From positions 1 to 64,000 of the forward strand of contig WGMT01000069.1 of NCBI GenBank assembly GCA_016124945.1: a stretch of 64,000 nt of DNA, read 5' to 3'. The stretch is from a bacterium (GTDB lineage Bacteria > Chloroflexota > Anaerolineae > Caldilineales > Caldilineaceae). Position 1 is the first letter of the stretch, and each line of letters starts with the position of its first letter. A program made the position numbers and the translations under genes. The notes beneath the pieces are model-generated. The model saw only the letters and a list, made by a program, of their open reading frames with translations, did no database searches and was not told the origin of the DNA. Shown in pieces: positions 44,089-52,389 of this stretch.

Positions 44089-45090
44089 ATGCGCTACATT
44101 CTTTCCCGTCTGCTTTGGCTGCCGGTTGTGCTTTGGGCGGTGGCGAGTTTAACCTTTTTGGTGTTGCGGCTGGTGCCTGGTGATCCCATGCAGCAGGTGG
44201 CGACGTTGGTGCTGGATCAAAGCCAGTTGGACGTGGTGCGCGCCATGTGGGGATTGGATCAGCCGATCTGGGTGCAGTATCTGCGCTTCCTGGGCAACCT
44301 TGTGCGCGGTGACCTGGGGATCTCCATGGCGTCGGGTGTGCCGTTGACGCGTCTACTCTCGGAGAAGATGCCGCCTACGATTGAACTGGCGCTGGTGGCA
44401 CTCGTCATCAGTTCCATCATCGGCGTGGGTGCGGGCGTCATCTCCGCGGTGACACGCAACCGCTGGGTCGACTACTCGGCGCGTACCTTTGCAATTTTGG
44501 GGTTGTCGATCCCCTGGTTCTGGATCGCAATTATGCTGATCTACGTCTTCTCGGTGCAACTGCGCTGGATGCCGGTAGGCGGGCGCATCGGCATCGGCGT
44601 CGACTACGAGACGATCACCAATTTCATCTTGCTCGATCAGATCATCACCGGCAACTGGGCGGGTTTTGTTAGCGCGTTGAAGCACATCACACTGCCGGCC
44701 GTGGCCATCGGCCTCACGTCGGCGGGCTTCGTGGCGCGTATGACCCGTTCGTCTATGCTCGAAGTGCTGCGCGCCGACTACATCCGCTCCGCCCGCGCCA
44801 AAGGACTCCAACGCAGCCGCATCACCTTTTACCACGCCCTGCGCAACGCCATCTTGCCCGTCATCACCCTGCAAGGGCTCCAATTTGGGGCGCTGCTGGG
44901 CGGTGCGGTGATCACCGAACTCGTCTTTTCGTGGCCGGGGCTAGGGCGCTTCTTGCTCGACGGCATCCTACGCCGCGACTACGCCGTGGTACAGGGGACG
45001 GTCATCGTCGTCGCCTTCACCTACGTGATGATGAACTTGCTCGTGGACGTGTTGTATCGGGTGATCGATCCGCGATTGAGGCACGCGTGA
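44089..45090 (+). CDS. ABC transporter permease, DppB type
   Basis: 333 residues: six membrane helices, N-terminal RLLWLPVVLWAVASLTFLVL, DPMQQVA block and the EAA loop YIRSARAKGLQRSRITFYHALRN. Forms the membrane channel with the 43156 product. The usual DppD/DppF ATPase genes are absent from this locus. Confidence 0.91.
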   Translation: MRYILSRLLWLPVVLWAVASLTFLVLRLVPGDPMQQVATLVLDQSQLDVVRAMWGLDQPIWVQYLRFLGNLVRGDLGISMASGVPLTRLLSEKMPPTIELALVALVISSIIGVGAGVISAVTRNRWVDYSARTFAILGLSIPWFWIAIMLIYVFSVQLRWMPVGGRIGIGVDYETITNFILLDQIITGNWAGFVSALKHITLPAVAIGLTSAGFVARMTRSSMLEVLRADYIRSARAKGLQRSRITFYHALRNAILPVITLQGLQFGALLGGAVITELVFSWPGLGRFLLDGILRRDYAVVQGTVIVVAFTYVMMNLLVDVLYRVIDPRLRHA

Positions 45091-45096
45091 TTCCCC

Positions 45097-46296
45097 ATGT
45101 CCTTCAACCCGCTCGACCCTGCTGTACTCGCTGATCCCTATCCGCATTACCGCCGCTTGCAAGTGGACGATCCTATCCACTGGGGCGATGCCGGCGACAT
45201 GGGACTACCCGGTCGCTGGTATGTGACGCGGCTGGATGACGTGGTCGCCCTGCTCAAGGACAATCGCTTCGGCCGCGAGATCGATCGTGTGCGCCCGGAT
45301 TTGGCCCCGACTATTCCGCCCGAAGAGCAGAAGATTGCCGCCCTGGCGCAAGGATGGATGATCCTGCGCGATCCGCCTGTCCACGCGCGGTTGCGGGGGC
45401 TGGCACAACGACGATTTGTCCCCCGCATAGTGGATGGTTTGCGCGACGAGATCAAGGCATGGGCCAGACACCTAATCCGCGCCATGATCCAGGCCGGTCC
45501 TCCGCAGGATTTACTGACGGCCTACGCACTGCCGCTCACCGTGGGGGTGACAGCGCGTTCGCTGGGCCTGCCGCTGGACGATCTGCCCCGTTTGGCGGAA
45601 TGGTCGCGTACCCTTGCCACGTTGATTGATCTCAACCAGTCCGAGGAGACGCGTACACACAGCCGCCGTGCGGTGAACGAACTGATCGAATACCTGCGCC
45701 TGATTGTAGACGAACGCCGCCGCCACCCCGCCGAAGACCTGCTCTCGGATCTGGCGCATATGGACGATCTGCGCGAAGACGAGCTGATGGGTACCCTCAC
45801 CCACCTCATCTTCGTGGGCAACGACCCGGTAATGCACATGATCGGCAATGGCCTCTACCATCTGCTTCGTCATCCCACCCTTTTGGGCCGGTTGCGCCGC
45901 CATCCTGATCAGATCGAAGCCGCCATCGACGAGTTGATGCGCTACGACAGCCCGGTGCAGATGACATTTCGCTACGTCCTCGAAGATGTGACGCTGCACG
46001 GCAAGCAGATGTGTACCGGCGATCATGTGGCGGTGGTGTTGGGCGCGGCCAACCATGATCCGGCGCACCATCCCCACCCCCACACCCTCGACTTTGCCCG
46101 CAGGCAAGGGCCGCTCATGCACTTCGGTCAGGGGATCCACTACTGCCTGGGCGCGCCGCTTGCCCGCATCGAAGGAGAGATCGGGATCTTGTCTTTGCTC
46201 GAAGCGCTGCCCGATCTGGCGCTGATCGAGGAACAACCGTCCTGGCAACGGACAGCTGCCGTGCGCGGGTTGACACACCTGCCGGTTCATTTCTGA
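45097..46296 (+). CDS. Cytochrome P450 (first of a tandem pair)
   Basis: 399 residues. Heme-binding FGQGIHYCLG with Cys350; ExxR Glu279-Arg282; DPPVHARLRGL near 92. The I-helix motif is VGNDPV (240-245): the acid Asp243 is present but the usual oxygen-activating Thr is Pro244. Substrate unknown. The start is 6 bp after the permease stop, so it is probably in the transporter operon. A redox partner is not adjacent. Confidence 0.9.
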   Translation: MSFNPLDPAVLADPYPHYRRLQVDDPIHWGDAGDMGLPGRWYVTRLDDVVALLKDNRFGREIDRVRPDLAPTIPPEEQKIAALAQGWMILRDPPVHARLRGLAQRRFVPRIVDGLRDEIKAWARHLIRAMIQAGPPQDLLTAYALPLTVGVTARSLGLPLDDLPRLAEWSRTLATLIDLNQSEETRTHSRRAVNELIEYLRLIVDERRRHPAEDLLSDLAHMDDLREDELMGTLTHLIFVGNDPVMHMIGNGLYHLLRHPTLLGRLRRHPDQIEAAIDELMRYDSPVQMTFRYVLEDVTLHGKQMCTGDHVAVVLGAANHDPAHHPHPHTLDFARRQGPLMHFGQGIHYCLGAPLARIEGEIGILSLLEALPDLALIEEQPSWQRTAAVRGLTHLPVHF

Positions 46297-46310
46297 GAAA
46301 ACAGATCAAC

Positions 46311-47519
46311 GTGGACACCTTTCGCTTCGACCCACTCGCCGCCGACGTCTTGCCCGATCCTTATCCTCACTACCGCCGCCTACAGGATGAAGATCCTGTG
46401 CATTGGGGTGTGGCGGGCGATCCGGCGCTGCCCGGCTGCTGGTATGTCACCCGTTATGCCGATGTCGAGGCCATGCTCAAGGACGGACGCTTCGGCCGCG
46501 AGATCAACGCCCCTGCCGCCGCAGCGACGGCCATTGACCGCATCTCGGCGCAGTGGATGGTGCTGCGCGATCCGCCGACACACACTTGCTTGCGCGGGTT
46601 GGTGCAGCGCTCCTTTACGCCGCGCACCATTGAACAATGGATGCCGCGCATGGCCGCCATCGCCCATAGACTCATCGACACCGTGGCGGACGTCATAGCA
46701 GTCGGCGGCGAACTCGATCTGCTGGCCGATTTCGCCGTCCCCTACCCGGTGATCATCGTAGCCGAGATGTTGGGCGTACCCCGCGAGGACACAGCGCACT
46801 TCACGCCGTGGACCCGCGCGCTGGCCGCCGTTATTGAGTTCGAACAGAGTGATGCTGTGCGGACAGCCGGGCTGCGCGCCATTGCCGATCTTTCAGCCTA
46901 TCTTGCTGAGATCATCGCCCAACGCCGAGTTGAACCGCAGAACGACCTGATCAGCGATTTGCTTGCCATTGAGAAGGAGACAGGCGAAGCACTCGGCGAC
47001 GACGTGCTCATTGGCACCTGCACACAACTCCTCTTCGGTGGCAACGACCCGATTGCCCACCTCATCGGCAACGGAATCCTGGCGCTCAGCCGACATCCTG
47101 AGCAACTGGCATGGCTACGTCGGCAGGACGGTGTAGCCGAAAGCGCCGCCGACGAGTTGATGCGCTACGATAGTTCGGTGCAGATGACCTTCCGCTACGC
47201 GCTGGAAGATGTGAATTGGGCGAACAAAACGATCCGGCGCGGTGACCTCGTGGCGTTGGTGATGGGCGCAGCCAACCGCGATCCGATGCAATTCCCCCAC
47301 GCGGATCGGCTGGATCTAGCGCGAACACCCAACCGTCACCTGTCGCTAGGGCAGGGGATCCACTACTGCCTGGGGGCGGCGCTGGCCCGCACCGAAGCAC
47401 GCGTCGCCTTTGACATTCTCTTACGGCGGCTGCCCAAACTGAGTTTGTCAGATGTTCCGCTGGCGTGGGAAGAGAAGGTCGCCGTGCGTGGACTCAAGTT
47501 GCTGCCTGTTCGGTTTTAA
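46311..47519 (+). CDS. Cytochrome P450 (second of a tandem pair)
   Basis: 402 residues, paralogue of the preceding P450. Heme motif LGQGIHYCLG with Cys353 (Leu where Phe is usual); I-helix FGGNDPIAH again with Pro in place of Thr. GTG start at 46311, 14 bp after the first P450. The shared I-helix change in both copies suggests the duplication post-dates it and that the enzymes do not use the standard proton relay. Confidence 0.9.
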   Translation: MDTFRFDPLAADVLPDPYPHYRRLQDEDPVHWGVAGDPALPGCWYVTRYADVEAMLKDGRFGREINAPAAAATAIDRISAQWMVLRDPPTHTCLRGLVQRSFTPRTIEQWMPRMAAIAHRLIDTVADVIAVGGELDLLADFAVPYPVIIVAEMLGVPREDTAHFTPWTRALAAVIEFEQSDAVRTAGLRAIADLSAYLAEIIAQRRVEPQNDLISDLLAIEKETGEALGDDVLIGTCTQLLFGGNDPIAHLIGNGILALSRHPEQLAWLRRQDGVAESAADELMRYDSSVQMTFRYALEDVNWANKTIRRGDLVALVMGAANRDPMQFPHADRLDLARTPNRHLSLGQGIHYCLGAALARTEARVAFDILLRRLPKLSLSDVPLAWEEKVAVRGLKLLPVRF

Positions 47520-47573
47520 CCCGACCAAACCTACCCGTTTTTGATACCCATAATCACCCAAAGGAAAAACCCC

Positions 47574-48365
47574 ATGGCTCGCTTAACCGGCAAAGTTGCC
47601 ATCATCACCGGCGCCGCCCAAGGACTCGGCCGCGCCATCGCCCTACGCTACGCCGAAGAAGGCTGCGCCCTTTCGCTCTCAGATCTTAATCTGGAGGGTG
47701 TGCAGGAGACGGCGGCGCTGGCCGCTGAACACGGCGTCGCCACTGCCATCTTCCGCACCAATGTCACCGTGCGCGCCGACGTGGACGCCATGGTGCAGGG
47801 GACCATCGACCAACTCGGCGGCGTGGACATCCTGGTGAACAACGCCGGTATCTTCTTCAACGCCCGCTTTGAAGAAATGACCGTTGAACAGTGGCAGCGT
47901 ACTCTGGACGTCAACCTGACCAGCCTCTTCCACATGACGCAGTCGGTGGTGCGCCATTGGCTGGCGGCGCAGAAGGGAGGCAGCATCGTCAACCTGTCTT
48001 CCATCAGCGCCTATGTCGCCTTCACCGACTCTTCCGCCTACTGTGTCACCAAGGCGGGCGTCACCGAACTGACCAAATGTCTGGCCATGGAGTTCGGTCC
48101 TTTCGGCATCCGCGCCAACGCCATGGCCCCCGGCATCATCGCCACCGACATGACAGCGCGTTCGTTGGCCGATCCCGAACTCTCCGGCGGCTGGATGACG
48201 CGCATCTCGTCGCGTCGCTACGGCACCCCCGACGACGTGGCCAACCTGGCGCTCTTCCTGGCGTCGGACGAATCGAGCTACATCAACGGCGAAATGATCA
48301 CCGTCGACGGCGGTGCCACCTTCGCCTGGCCCAAACCCGCCGACGCTGATCGGACCGTTAGATAA
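47574..48365 (+). CDS. Short-chain dehydrogenase/reductase
   Basis: 263 residues. Rossmann TGAAQGLG (13-20), NNAG, and a complete SDR catalytic set: Ser in LSSISAY, Tyr in SSAYCVTK. Likely oxidises a hydroxyl produced by the P450s or oxygenase. The ATG at 47574 is after AAAGGAAAAACCCC. Ends with a Pro-rich tail. Confidence 0.9.
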   Translation: MARLTGKVAIITGAAQGLGRAIALRYAEEGCALSLSDLNLEGVQETAALAAEHGVATAIFRTNVTVRADVDAMVQGTIDQLGGVDILVNNAGIFFNARFEEMTVEQWQRTLDVNLTSLFHMTQSVVRHWLAAQKGGSIVNLSSISAYVAFTDSSAYCVTKAGVTELTKCLAMEFGPFGIRANAMAPGIIATDMTARSLADPELSGGWMTRISSRRYGTPDDVANLALFLASDESSYINGEMITVDGGATFAWPKPADADRTVR

Positions 48366-48375
48366 AAAAGGAGAG

Positions 48376-48498
48376 TTTCACCGCAAAGGCGCAAAGAATG
48401 CCAAGAAAAGCACAGCGCAAAAGGCAAAGAAAAGGTGCAATAGAAGATTAGGCATTTCTTTTCTGGCCCTTTGCGCCCTTTGCGCCTTTGCGGTGAAA
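48376..48498. repeat. 21-bp inverted repeat with CACCGCAAAGGCGCAAAG arms
   Basis: Exact arms 48376-48396 and 48478-48498, with further CGCAAAG-type words inside each side. Lies between the SDR stop and the next Shine-Dalgarno. Confidence 0.88.
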
Positions 48499-48529
48499 TC
48501 TCAGTGCGATTGAAGGAATGGATGACGAC

Positions 48530-49678
48530 ATGAGCATTAACTTTAATGAACTAATCCAGTTTACGCAGTCGCTCGTCCGTGTGCAGACGCTTTCGGGCGA
48601 AGAAGAACCGGCGGTGGCGCTGGCCGCCGCCGAGATGAGACGGCTGGGCTTCGACGAGATCTTTACCGACGCCAACGGCAGCTTGATCGGGATTGTCAAC
48701 GGCGCGCGGACAGGGCCGACCCTGCTGCTCGACGCCCACTGCGACACCGTAGGCGTGGCCCCCGGCGTACCGTGGACACACGATCCCTTCGGCGCAGAAA
48801 TCGTGGACGGGCGCATGGTCGGCCGCGGCACGTCGGACATGAAGGGCGCGCTCGCCGCCATGATCCACGCCGCGGGGACAGTGGACCGCCGCCGCCTGGC
48901 CGGCCGCGTCGCCGTCAGCGCCACGGTGATGGAAGAGGTGATGGAGGGGGTCTCACTGGCCACGGTGATGGAGATCGTGCGCCCTGATTTCGTCGTTATC
49001 GGCGAGGCGACGGATCTCAACCTCAATCATGGTGGGCGCGGCCGCGCCGAGATCCACATCGAAACCATCGGCAAGCCGGCCCATTCCTCCAGCCCACAGC
49101 TTGGCGTCAGCGCCGTGGAGCTAATGATCGACGTCATGGCCGAAATCAAGCAACTGGCGCTGCCCACCGATCCGCTGGCAGGGCAGGCGCTGATGGTGCT
49201 CACCGACATCATCTCCGATCCCTATCCCGGCTACTCGGTGATCCCCAGCCGTTGCCGTGCCACCTACGATCGGCGGCTGCTGCCGGGCGAGGAGATGCAA
49301 AACGTCGTCGCCGCCATTGAGGCGTTGCCGGCGCTACGCTTTGGGACGGTTCAGATCGCGCAGGGAGAGCACGTCACCTATACTGGGGCGACGCTGGCCG
49401 CGCCCAAGTTCTTCCCCGCCTGGAAGTTTGAGGTGGGGCATCAACTCATCCAATCGGCGATGGCCGGTTTGCACCGCGCCGGGCTGTCACCAAAGCTGAG
49501 TGCCTACCAGTTCTGCACCAACGGCGCGCACAGCGCAGGCAATGCCGGTGTCCCTACCATCGGCTTCGGCCCGTCCACCGAAGGCCACGCCCACATCGTA
49601 GACGAATATATCGAGTTAGAAGATCTGCGCGCCGCCGCGAGGGGATACGTGGGGATTGTTGAAGCAATTCTAGGATAA
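48530..49678 (+). CDS. M20-family hydrolase (YgeY-like)
   Basis: 382 residues. Intact M20 metal motifs: LLDAHCDTVG (near 69), RGTSDMKGALAA (near 105) and VMEEVMEG (near 138). Most like YgeY-type hydrolases, a poorly characterised group near purine/selenate catabolic genes. An in-frame ATG at 48518 abuts the AAGGA; 48530 is preferred for spacing. It fits a hydrolytic step in the region's catabolic pathway. Confidence 0.87.
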   Translation: MSINFNELIQFTQSLVRVQTLSGEEEPAVALAAAEMRRLGFDEIFTDANGSLIGIVNGARTGPTLLLDAHCDTVGVAPGVPWTHDPFGAEIVDGRMVGRGTSDMKGALAAMIHAAGTVDRRRLAGRVAVSATVMEEVMEGVSLATVMEIVRPDFVVIGEATDLNLNHGGRGRAEIHIETIGKPAHSSSPQLGVSAVELMIDVMAEIKQLALPTDPLAGQALMVLTDIISDPYPGYSVIPSRCRATYDRRLLPGEEMQNVVAAIEALPALRFGTVQIAQGEHVTYTGATLAAPKFFPAWKFEVGHQLIQSAMAGLHRAGLSPKLSAYQFCTNGAHSAGNAGVPTIGFGPSTEGHAHIVDEYIELEDLRAAARGYVGIVEAILG

Positions 49679-49682
49679 TTTG

Positions 49683-49771
49683 CGATTTGCGATTGACGAT
49701 TGACAATCGTCAATCGAAATTGCCTCAATCAAAAATCGTCAATCGCAAATCGTCAATCGCAAATCGTAAAT
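49683..49771. repeat. Inverted repeat of GCGATTT/ACGATTG heptads
   Basis: Left words 49683-49705 (TGCGATTTGCGATTGACGATTG); internal CAATCGTCAATCG; right words about 49736-49771. Between the YgeY-like gene and the AAGGAG of the next SDR. Confidence 0.87.
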
Positions 49772-49783
49772 AAGGAGAAAATT

Positions 49784-50542
49784 ATGTCGTTTGACCTAAC
49801 CAACAAAGTCTCCATCGTGACCGGCAGTGGTTCGGGGATTGGGCGCGCGATTGCGCTGGATTTTGCGGCGGCTGGGGCGCGGGTGGTGGTGGCTGGGCGC
49901 ACATTGTCGAAGGCGGAGAGCGTAGTGGCTGAGATTGAGGCCGTTGGCGGCGAGGCGATTGCTGTGGCGGTGGATGTCTCCCGCGGCGAGGACGTGCGGG
50001 GCATGGTGCAGGCCGCGCTAGACCGCTTTGGCCGTATCGACGTGCTCGTGCAGAATGCCGGCATCAGCCCGGCGGGCAGCATCACCGAAATCAGCGAAGA
50101 CGAGTGGGACGAGTGCATCGCCGTGGACCTGCGCAGCGTCTTTTTGGGGGCCAAGTACACCGTCCCTGTGATGCAGCAGCAGGGCGGCGGTGTGGTGATC
50201 AACGTGGCAGGCACGCTGGGCATCCGTCCTTGCCGGGGGAAGGCAGCCTATGCCGCAGCCAAGGCGGGGGCCATCAACCTCACTCGCGCTATTGCCTTAG
50301 ACTATGCGCGTGACCGCGTGCGTTGCAATGTGATCTGTCCTGGCTACATTGACACGCCGCTCAATGCCGGATTTGACGTAGCCGAGCGGGACCAATTTTT
50401 GGATGGCTACCAACCCTGGCCAGGGTTGATTCAGGCCGAGGAAGTGGCCGCCATGGCGCGCTATCTCGCCTCTGATGCGGCAGGGAGTGTCACCGGGCAG
50501 GTGTTTGTCATCGACGGCGGACAGCAGACAGGGATCTTCTGA
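49784..50542 (+). CDS. SDR-family protein lacking the catalytic serine
   Basis: 252 residues. Cofactor motif TGSGSGIG (13-20), NAG (91-93) and YxxxK (Tyr156, Lys160). The residue 13 before Tyr, normally Ser, is Gly143 (VINVAGTLG), with Thr144 next to it. It could be a slow or altered reductase. Canonical C-terminal ITGQVFVIDGG-like end is present. ATG has AAGGAG. Confidence 0.87.
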   Translation: MSFDLTNKVSIVTGSGSGIGRAIALDFAAAGARVVVAGRTLSKAESVVAEIEAVGGEAIAVAVDVSRGEDVRGMVQAALDRFGRIDVLVQNAGISPAGSITEISEDEWDECIAVDLRSVFLGAKYTVPVMQQQGGGVVINVAGTLGIRPCRGKAAYAAAKAGAINLTRAIALDYARDRVRCNVICPGYIDTPLNAGFDVAERDQFLDGYQPWPGLIQAEEVAAMARYLASDAAGSVTGQVFVIDGGQQTGIF

Positions 50543-50598
50543 AAAGGTGTAATTCAACTTGGGGCACTGTTCGCGCCAAGGTTGAATTAGACCCCTTC
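50542..50598. repeat. Imperfect inverted repeat after the SDR gene
   Basis: AAGGTGTAATTCAACTTGG and CCAAGGTTGAATTAGACCCCTT pair with a bulge across a short loop. It may act as a weak terminator. Confidence 0.65.
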
Positions 50599-50610
50599 TG
50601 AAATTGGCTC

Positions 50611-50641
50611 TTGACTCTCCCCTGGCTGGAGGGTGTAGAGT
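50611..50641 (+). promoter_or_regulatory. MerR-type promoter with 19-bp spacer and operator dyad
   Basis: -35 TTGACT (50611-50616), 19-bp spacer, -10 TAGAGT (50636-50641). The near-palindrome ACTCTCC (50614-50620) / GGAGGGT (50628-50634) lies in the spacer. Overlong spacers with a central dyad are the hallmark of MerR-activated promoters; the MerR gene starts 51 bp downstream, so autoregulation is likely. Confidence 0.75.
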
Positions 50642-50691
50642 AGGGTTGTCACTGCCGGCCGGCAGATCAACCATAGGAGATAGAAGATCGA

Positions 50692-52011
50692 ATGCTCAAG
50701 ATCGGAGAGTTCTCAAAGCTGGCGCAGGTGTCGATCAAAACGCTGCGCTACTACGCCGAACTGGGGCTGCTCAAGCCCGACTGGGTGGACCGCTACACAG
50801 GCTATCGTTACTACACGCTGCAACAACTGCCGCGGCTCAACCGCATCCTCACGCTCAAGGAACTTGGCTTTCCGTTGGTGCAGATTGAGCGTCTGCTCCA
50901 CGAAAATCTGAGCGTAGACGAACTGCGCCGCCTGATGCGACTGCGCCAGGCCGAACTTGAAGAACATGTACGCGTCGAGCAGATGCGCTTGGATCAGGTA
51001 GCGGCCCGGTTACGTCTCATCGAGCAGGAAGGACGGCAACCTCACTACGAAGTGGTGACCCGTCCTATCCCGGCGATGCTGGTGGCGGGCATCCGAGACA
51101 CCGTAGAGGGCGATGGCAACGTACGCCACCTTTTCGAGGAATTGCGCCACTCCGTCGCCGAATGGGGCATCACGCCAGGACCGCTGACACCCTTCATCGC
51201 CGTCTACTACGACTGGGAGTACTGTAGCAGCGTCGAGGTGGTGGTTCCTCTCGACAAAAGACGGCGAGCGCGCGGACGAGTCGAGATCCACGAACTGCCC
51301 GGCATCGACACCGCCGCCTGCCTTGTGCATGAAGGGCGCAGCGATCAATTCACTGCGGCCTACCAGGCGTTGACTCAGTGGACACAAGTCCACGGCTATC
51401 GCAGGGCTTCGCACAATCGAGAAGTCTACCTGCAGGGCTTCGCCGACGACGGGGCAGACGAAAGCTTTGTCACCGAGTTCCAACTTCCTGTAGAACCCGT
51501 ATCCCTCAGCAAAATCTACGCAATGGAGACACAGATCATGGAACCGACGATTGTTAACAAAGAAGCGTTTGCCGTGGTGGGCCTGCCCTTCACCGGCTTC
51601 ATTAGCAGTGCGCCCTATGCCGACGGCGAGAACAACAACGAGATCGGCAAAGTTTGGGACGTGTTTAACGCCCGCTACGAGGAAGTACCCAATATCACCG
51701 GCCCTACCTGCGGACTCTGCTTCGCCATGCCCAACGACAAGGAACCCTGGTACATCGCCGGCGTGGAAGTTTCTCAGGTGACCAATCTGCCTGCCGGTAT
51801 GATTAGCAAGCACGTCCCCGCGCAGCGATACGCTGTCTTCCCCTGCACGCTGAAGACGATTAGCGACACCTATCGCTACATCACCGAGGAATGGCAGCAG
51901 AAGTCGGGCTACGAACACGCCGAATCGCCCGACTTCGAGTACTACGACGAACCGTTCGATCCGGTTAGCCCACAGGATATGAAGCTCAAAGTCTACTGGC
52001 CGATTAAGTAG
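50692..52011 (+). CDS. MerR-family regulator with two GyrI-like ligand-binding domains
   Basis: 439 residues. N-terminal MerR winged helix (1-70; GEFSKLAQVSIKTLRYYAELGLL), dimerising coiled coil (about 75-115), then a GyrI-like effector domain (about 120-275) and a second one (about 283-439; EAFAVVGLPFTGFIS, ending DMKLKVYWPIK). BmrR/TipA relatives usually have one such domain. It likely senses amphipathic or toxic small molecules. A 19-bp-spacer promoter precedes it. Confidence 0.88.
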   Translation: MLKIGEFSKLAQVSIKTLRYYAELGLLKPDWVDRYTGYRYYTLQQLPRLNRILTLKELGFPLVQIERLLHENLSVDELRRLMRLRQAELEEHVRVEQMRLDQVAARLRLIEQEGRQPHYEVVTRPIPAMLVAGIRDTVEGDGNVRHLFEELRHSVAEWGITPGPLTPFIAVYYDWEYCSSVEVVVPLDKRRRARGRVEIHELPGIDTAACLVHEGRSDQFTAAYQALTQWTQVHGYRRASHNREVYLQGFADDGADESFVTEFQLPVEPVSLSKIYAMETQIMEPTIVNKEAFAVVGLPFTGFISSAPYADGENNNEIGKVWDVFNARYEEVPNITGPTCGLCFAMPNDKEPWYIAGVEVSQVTNLPAGMISKHVPAQRYAVFPCTLKTISDTYRYITEEWQQKSGYEHAESPDFEYYDEPFDPVSPQDMKLKVYWPIK

Positions 52012-52023
52012 GAAAGTCTGCAA

Positions 52024-52173
52024 GTGGCAGGTGGCAAGTCAATGTCATTAAGCTAAGCGACCAGTGCTCGAATATGCGCAGAGTGAGCACCCCCAGGTGC
52101 GGCTGTGCTGGTATAGACCGCACCTGAAGGTACTCACTCTGCGTTTAACTTAATGACATGAGGTGGCAGGTGG
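52024..52173. repeat. Nested inverted repeats flanked by an 11-bp direct repeat
   Basis: Outer arms 52042-52052/52149-52159, middle 52077-52087/52133-52143, inner 52094-52102/52118-52126. GTGGCAGGTGG occurs at 52024-52034 and 52163-52173. The 378-bp gap 52012-52389 has no gene. Confidence 0.82.
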
Positions 52174-52292
52174 GGGATCTCCTGTTAGGTATGAACAGTG
52201 CCAGGTTCGCTACCTTAGCAGGGAGACTCACCGGCCCGTGCCCGTGGTACTGTTCACCACTTGCTTGAGAATTGCTTATCTTGCGAAGATCG

Positions 52293-52320
52293 AAAGGGGG
52301 AAGCAAGCGCTTCCCCCTTT
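52293..52320 (-). terminator. Hairpin terminator after the first S8 peptidase gene
   Basis: A 12-bp stem AAAGGGGGAAGC / GCTTCCCCCTTT-like, 52293-52304 with 52309-52320, 70 bp past the stop at 52390. A similar G/C hairpin with GGAAGC lies at the same distance after the paralogue at 56074. Confidence 0.65.
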
Positions 52321-52389
52321 AGTTTTCTTCTGTCAAATGACCTACCGACGGTCAAACACTCAATGACATGCTTCGTTGTCTGCACTGCG

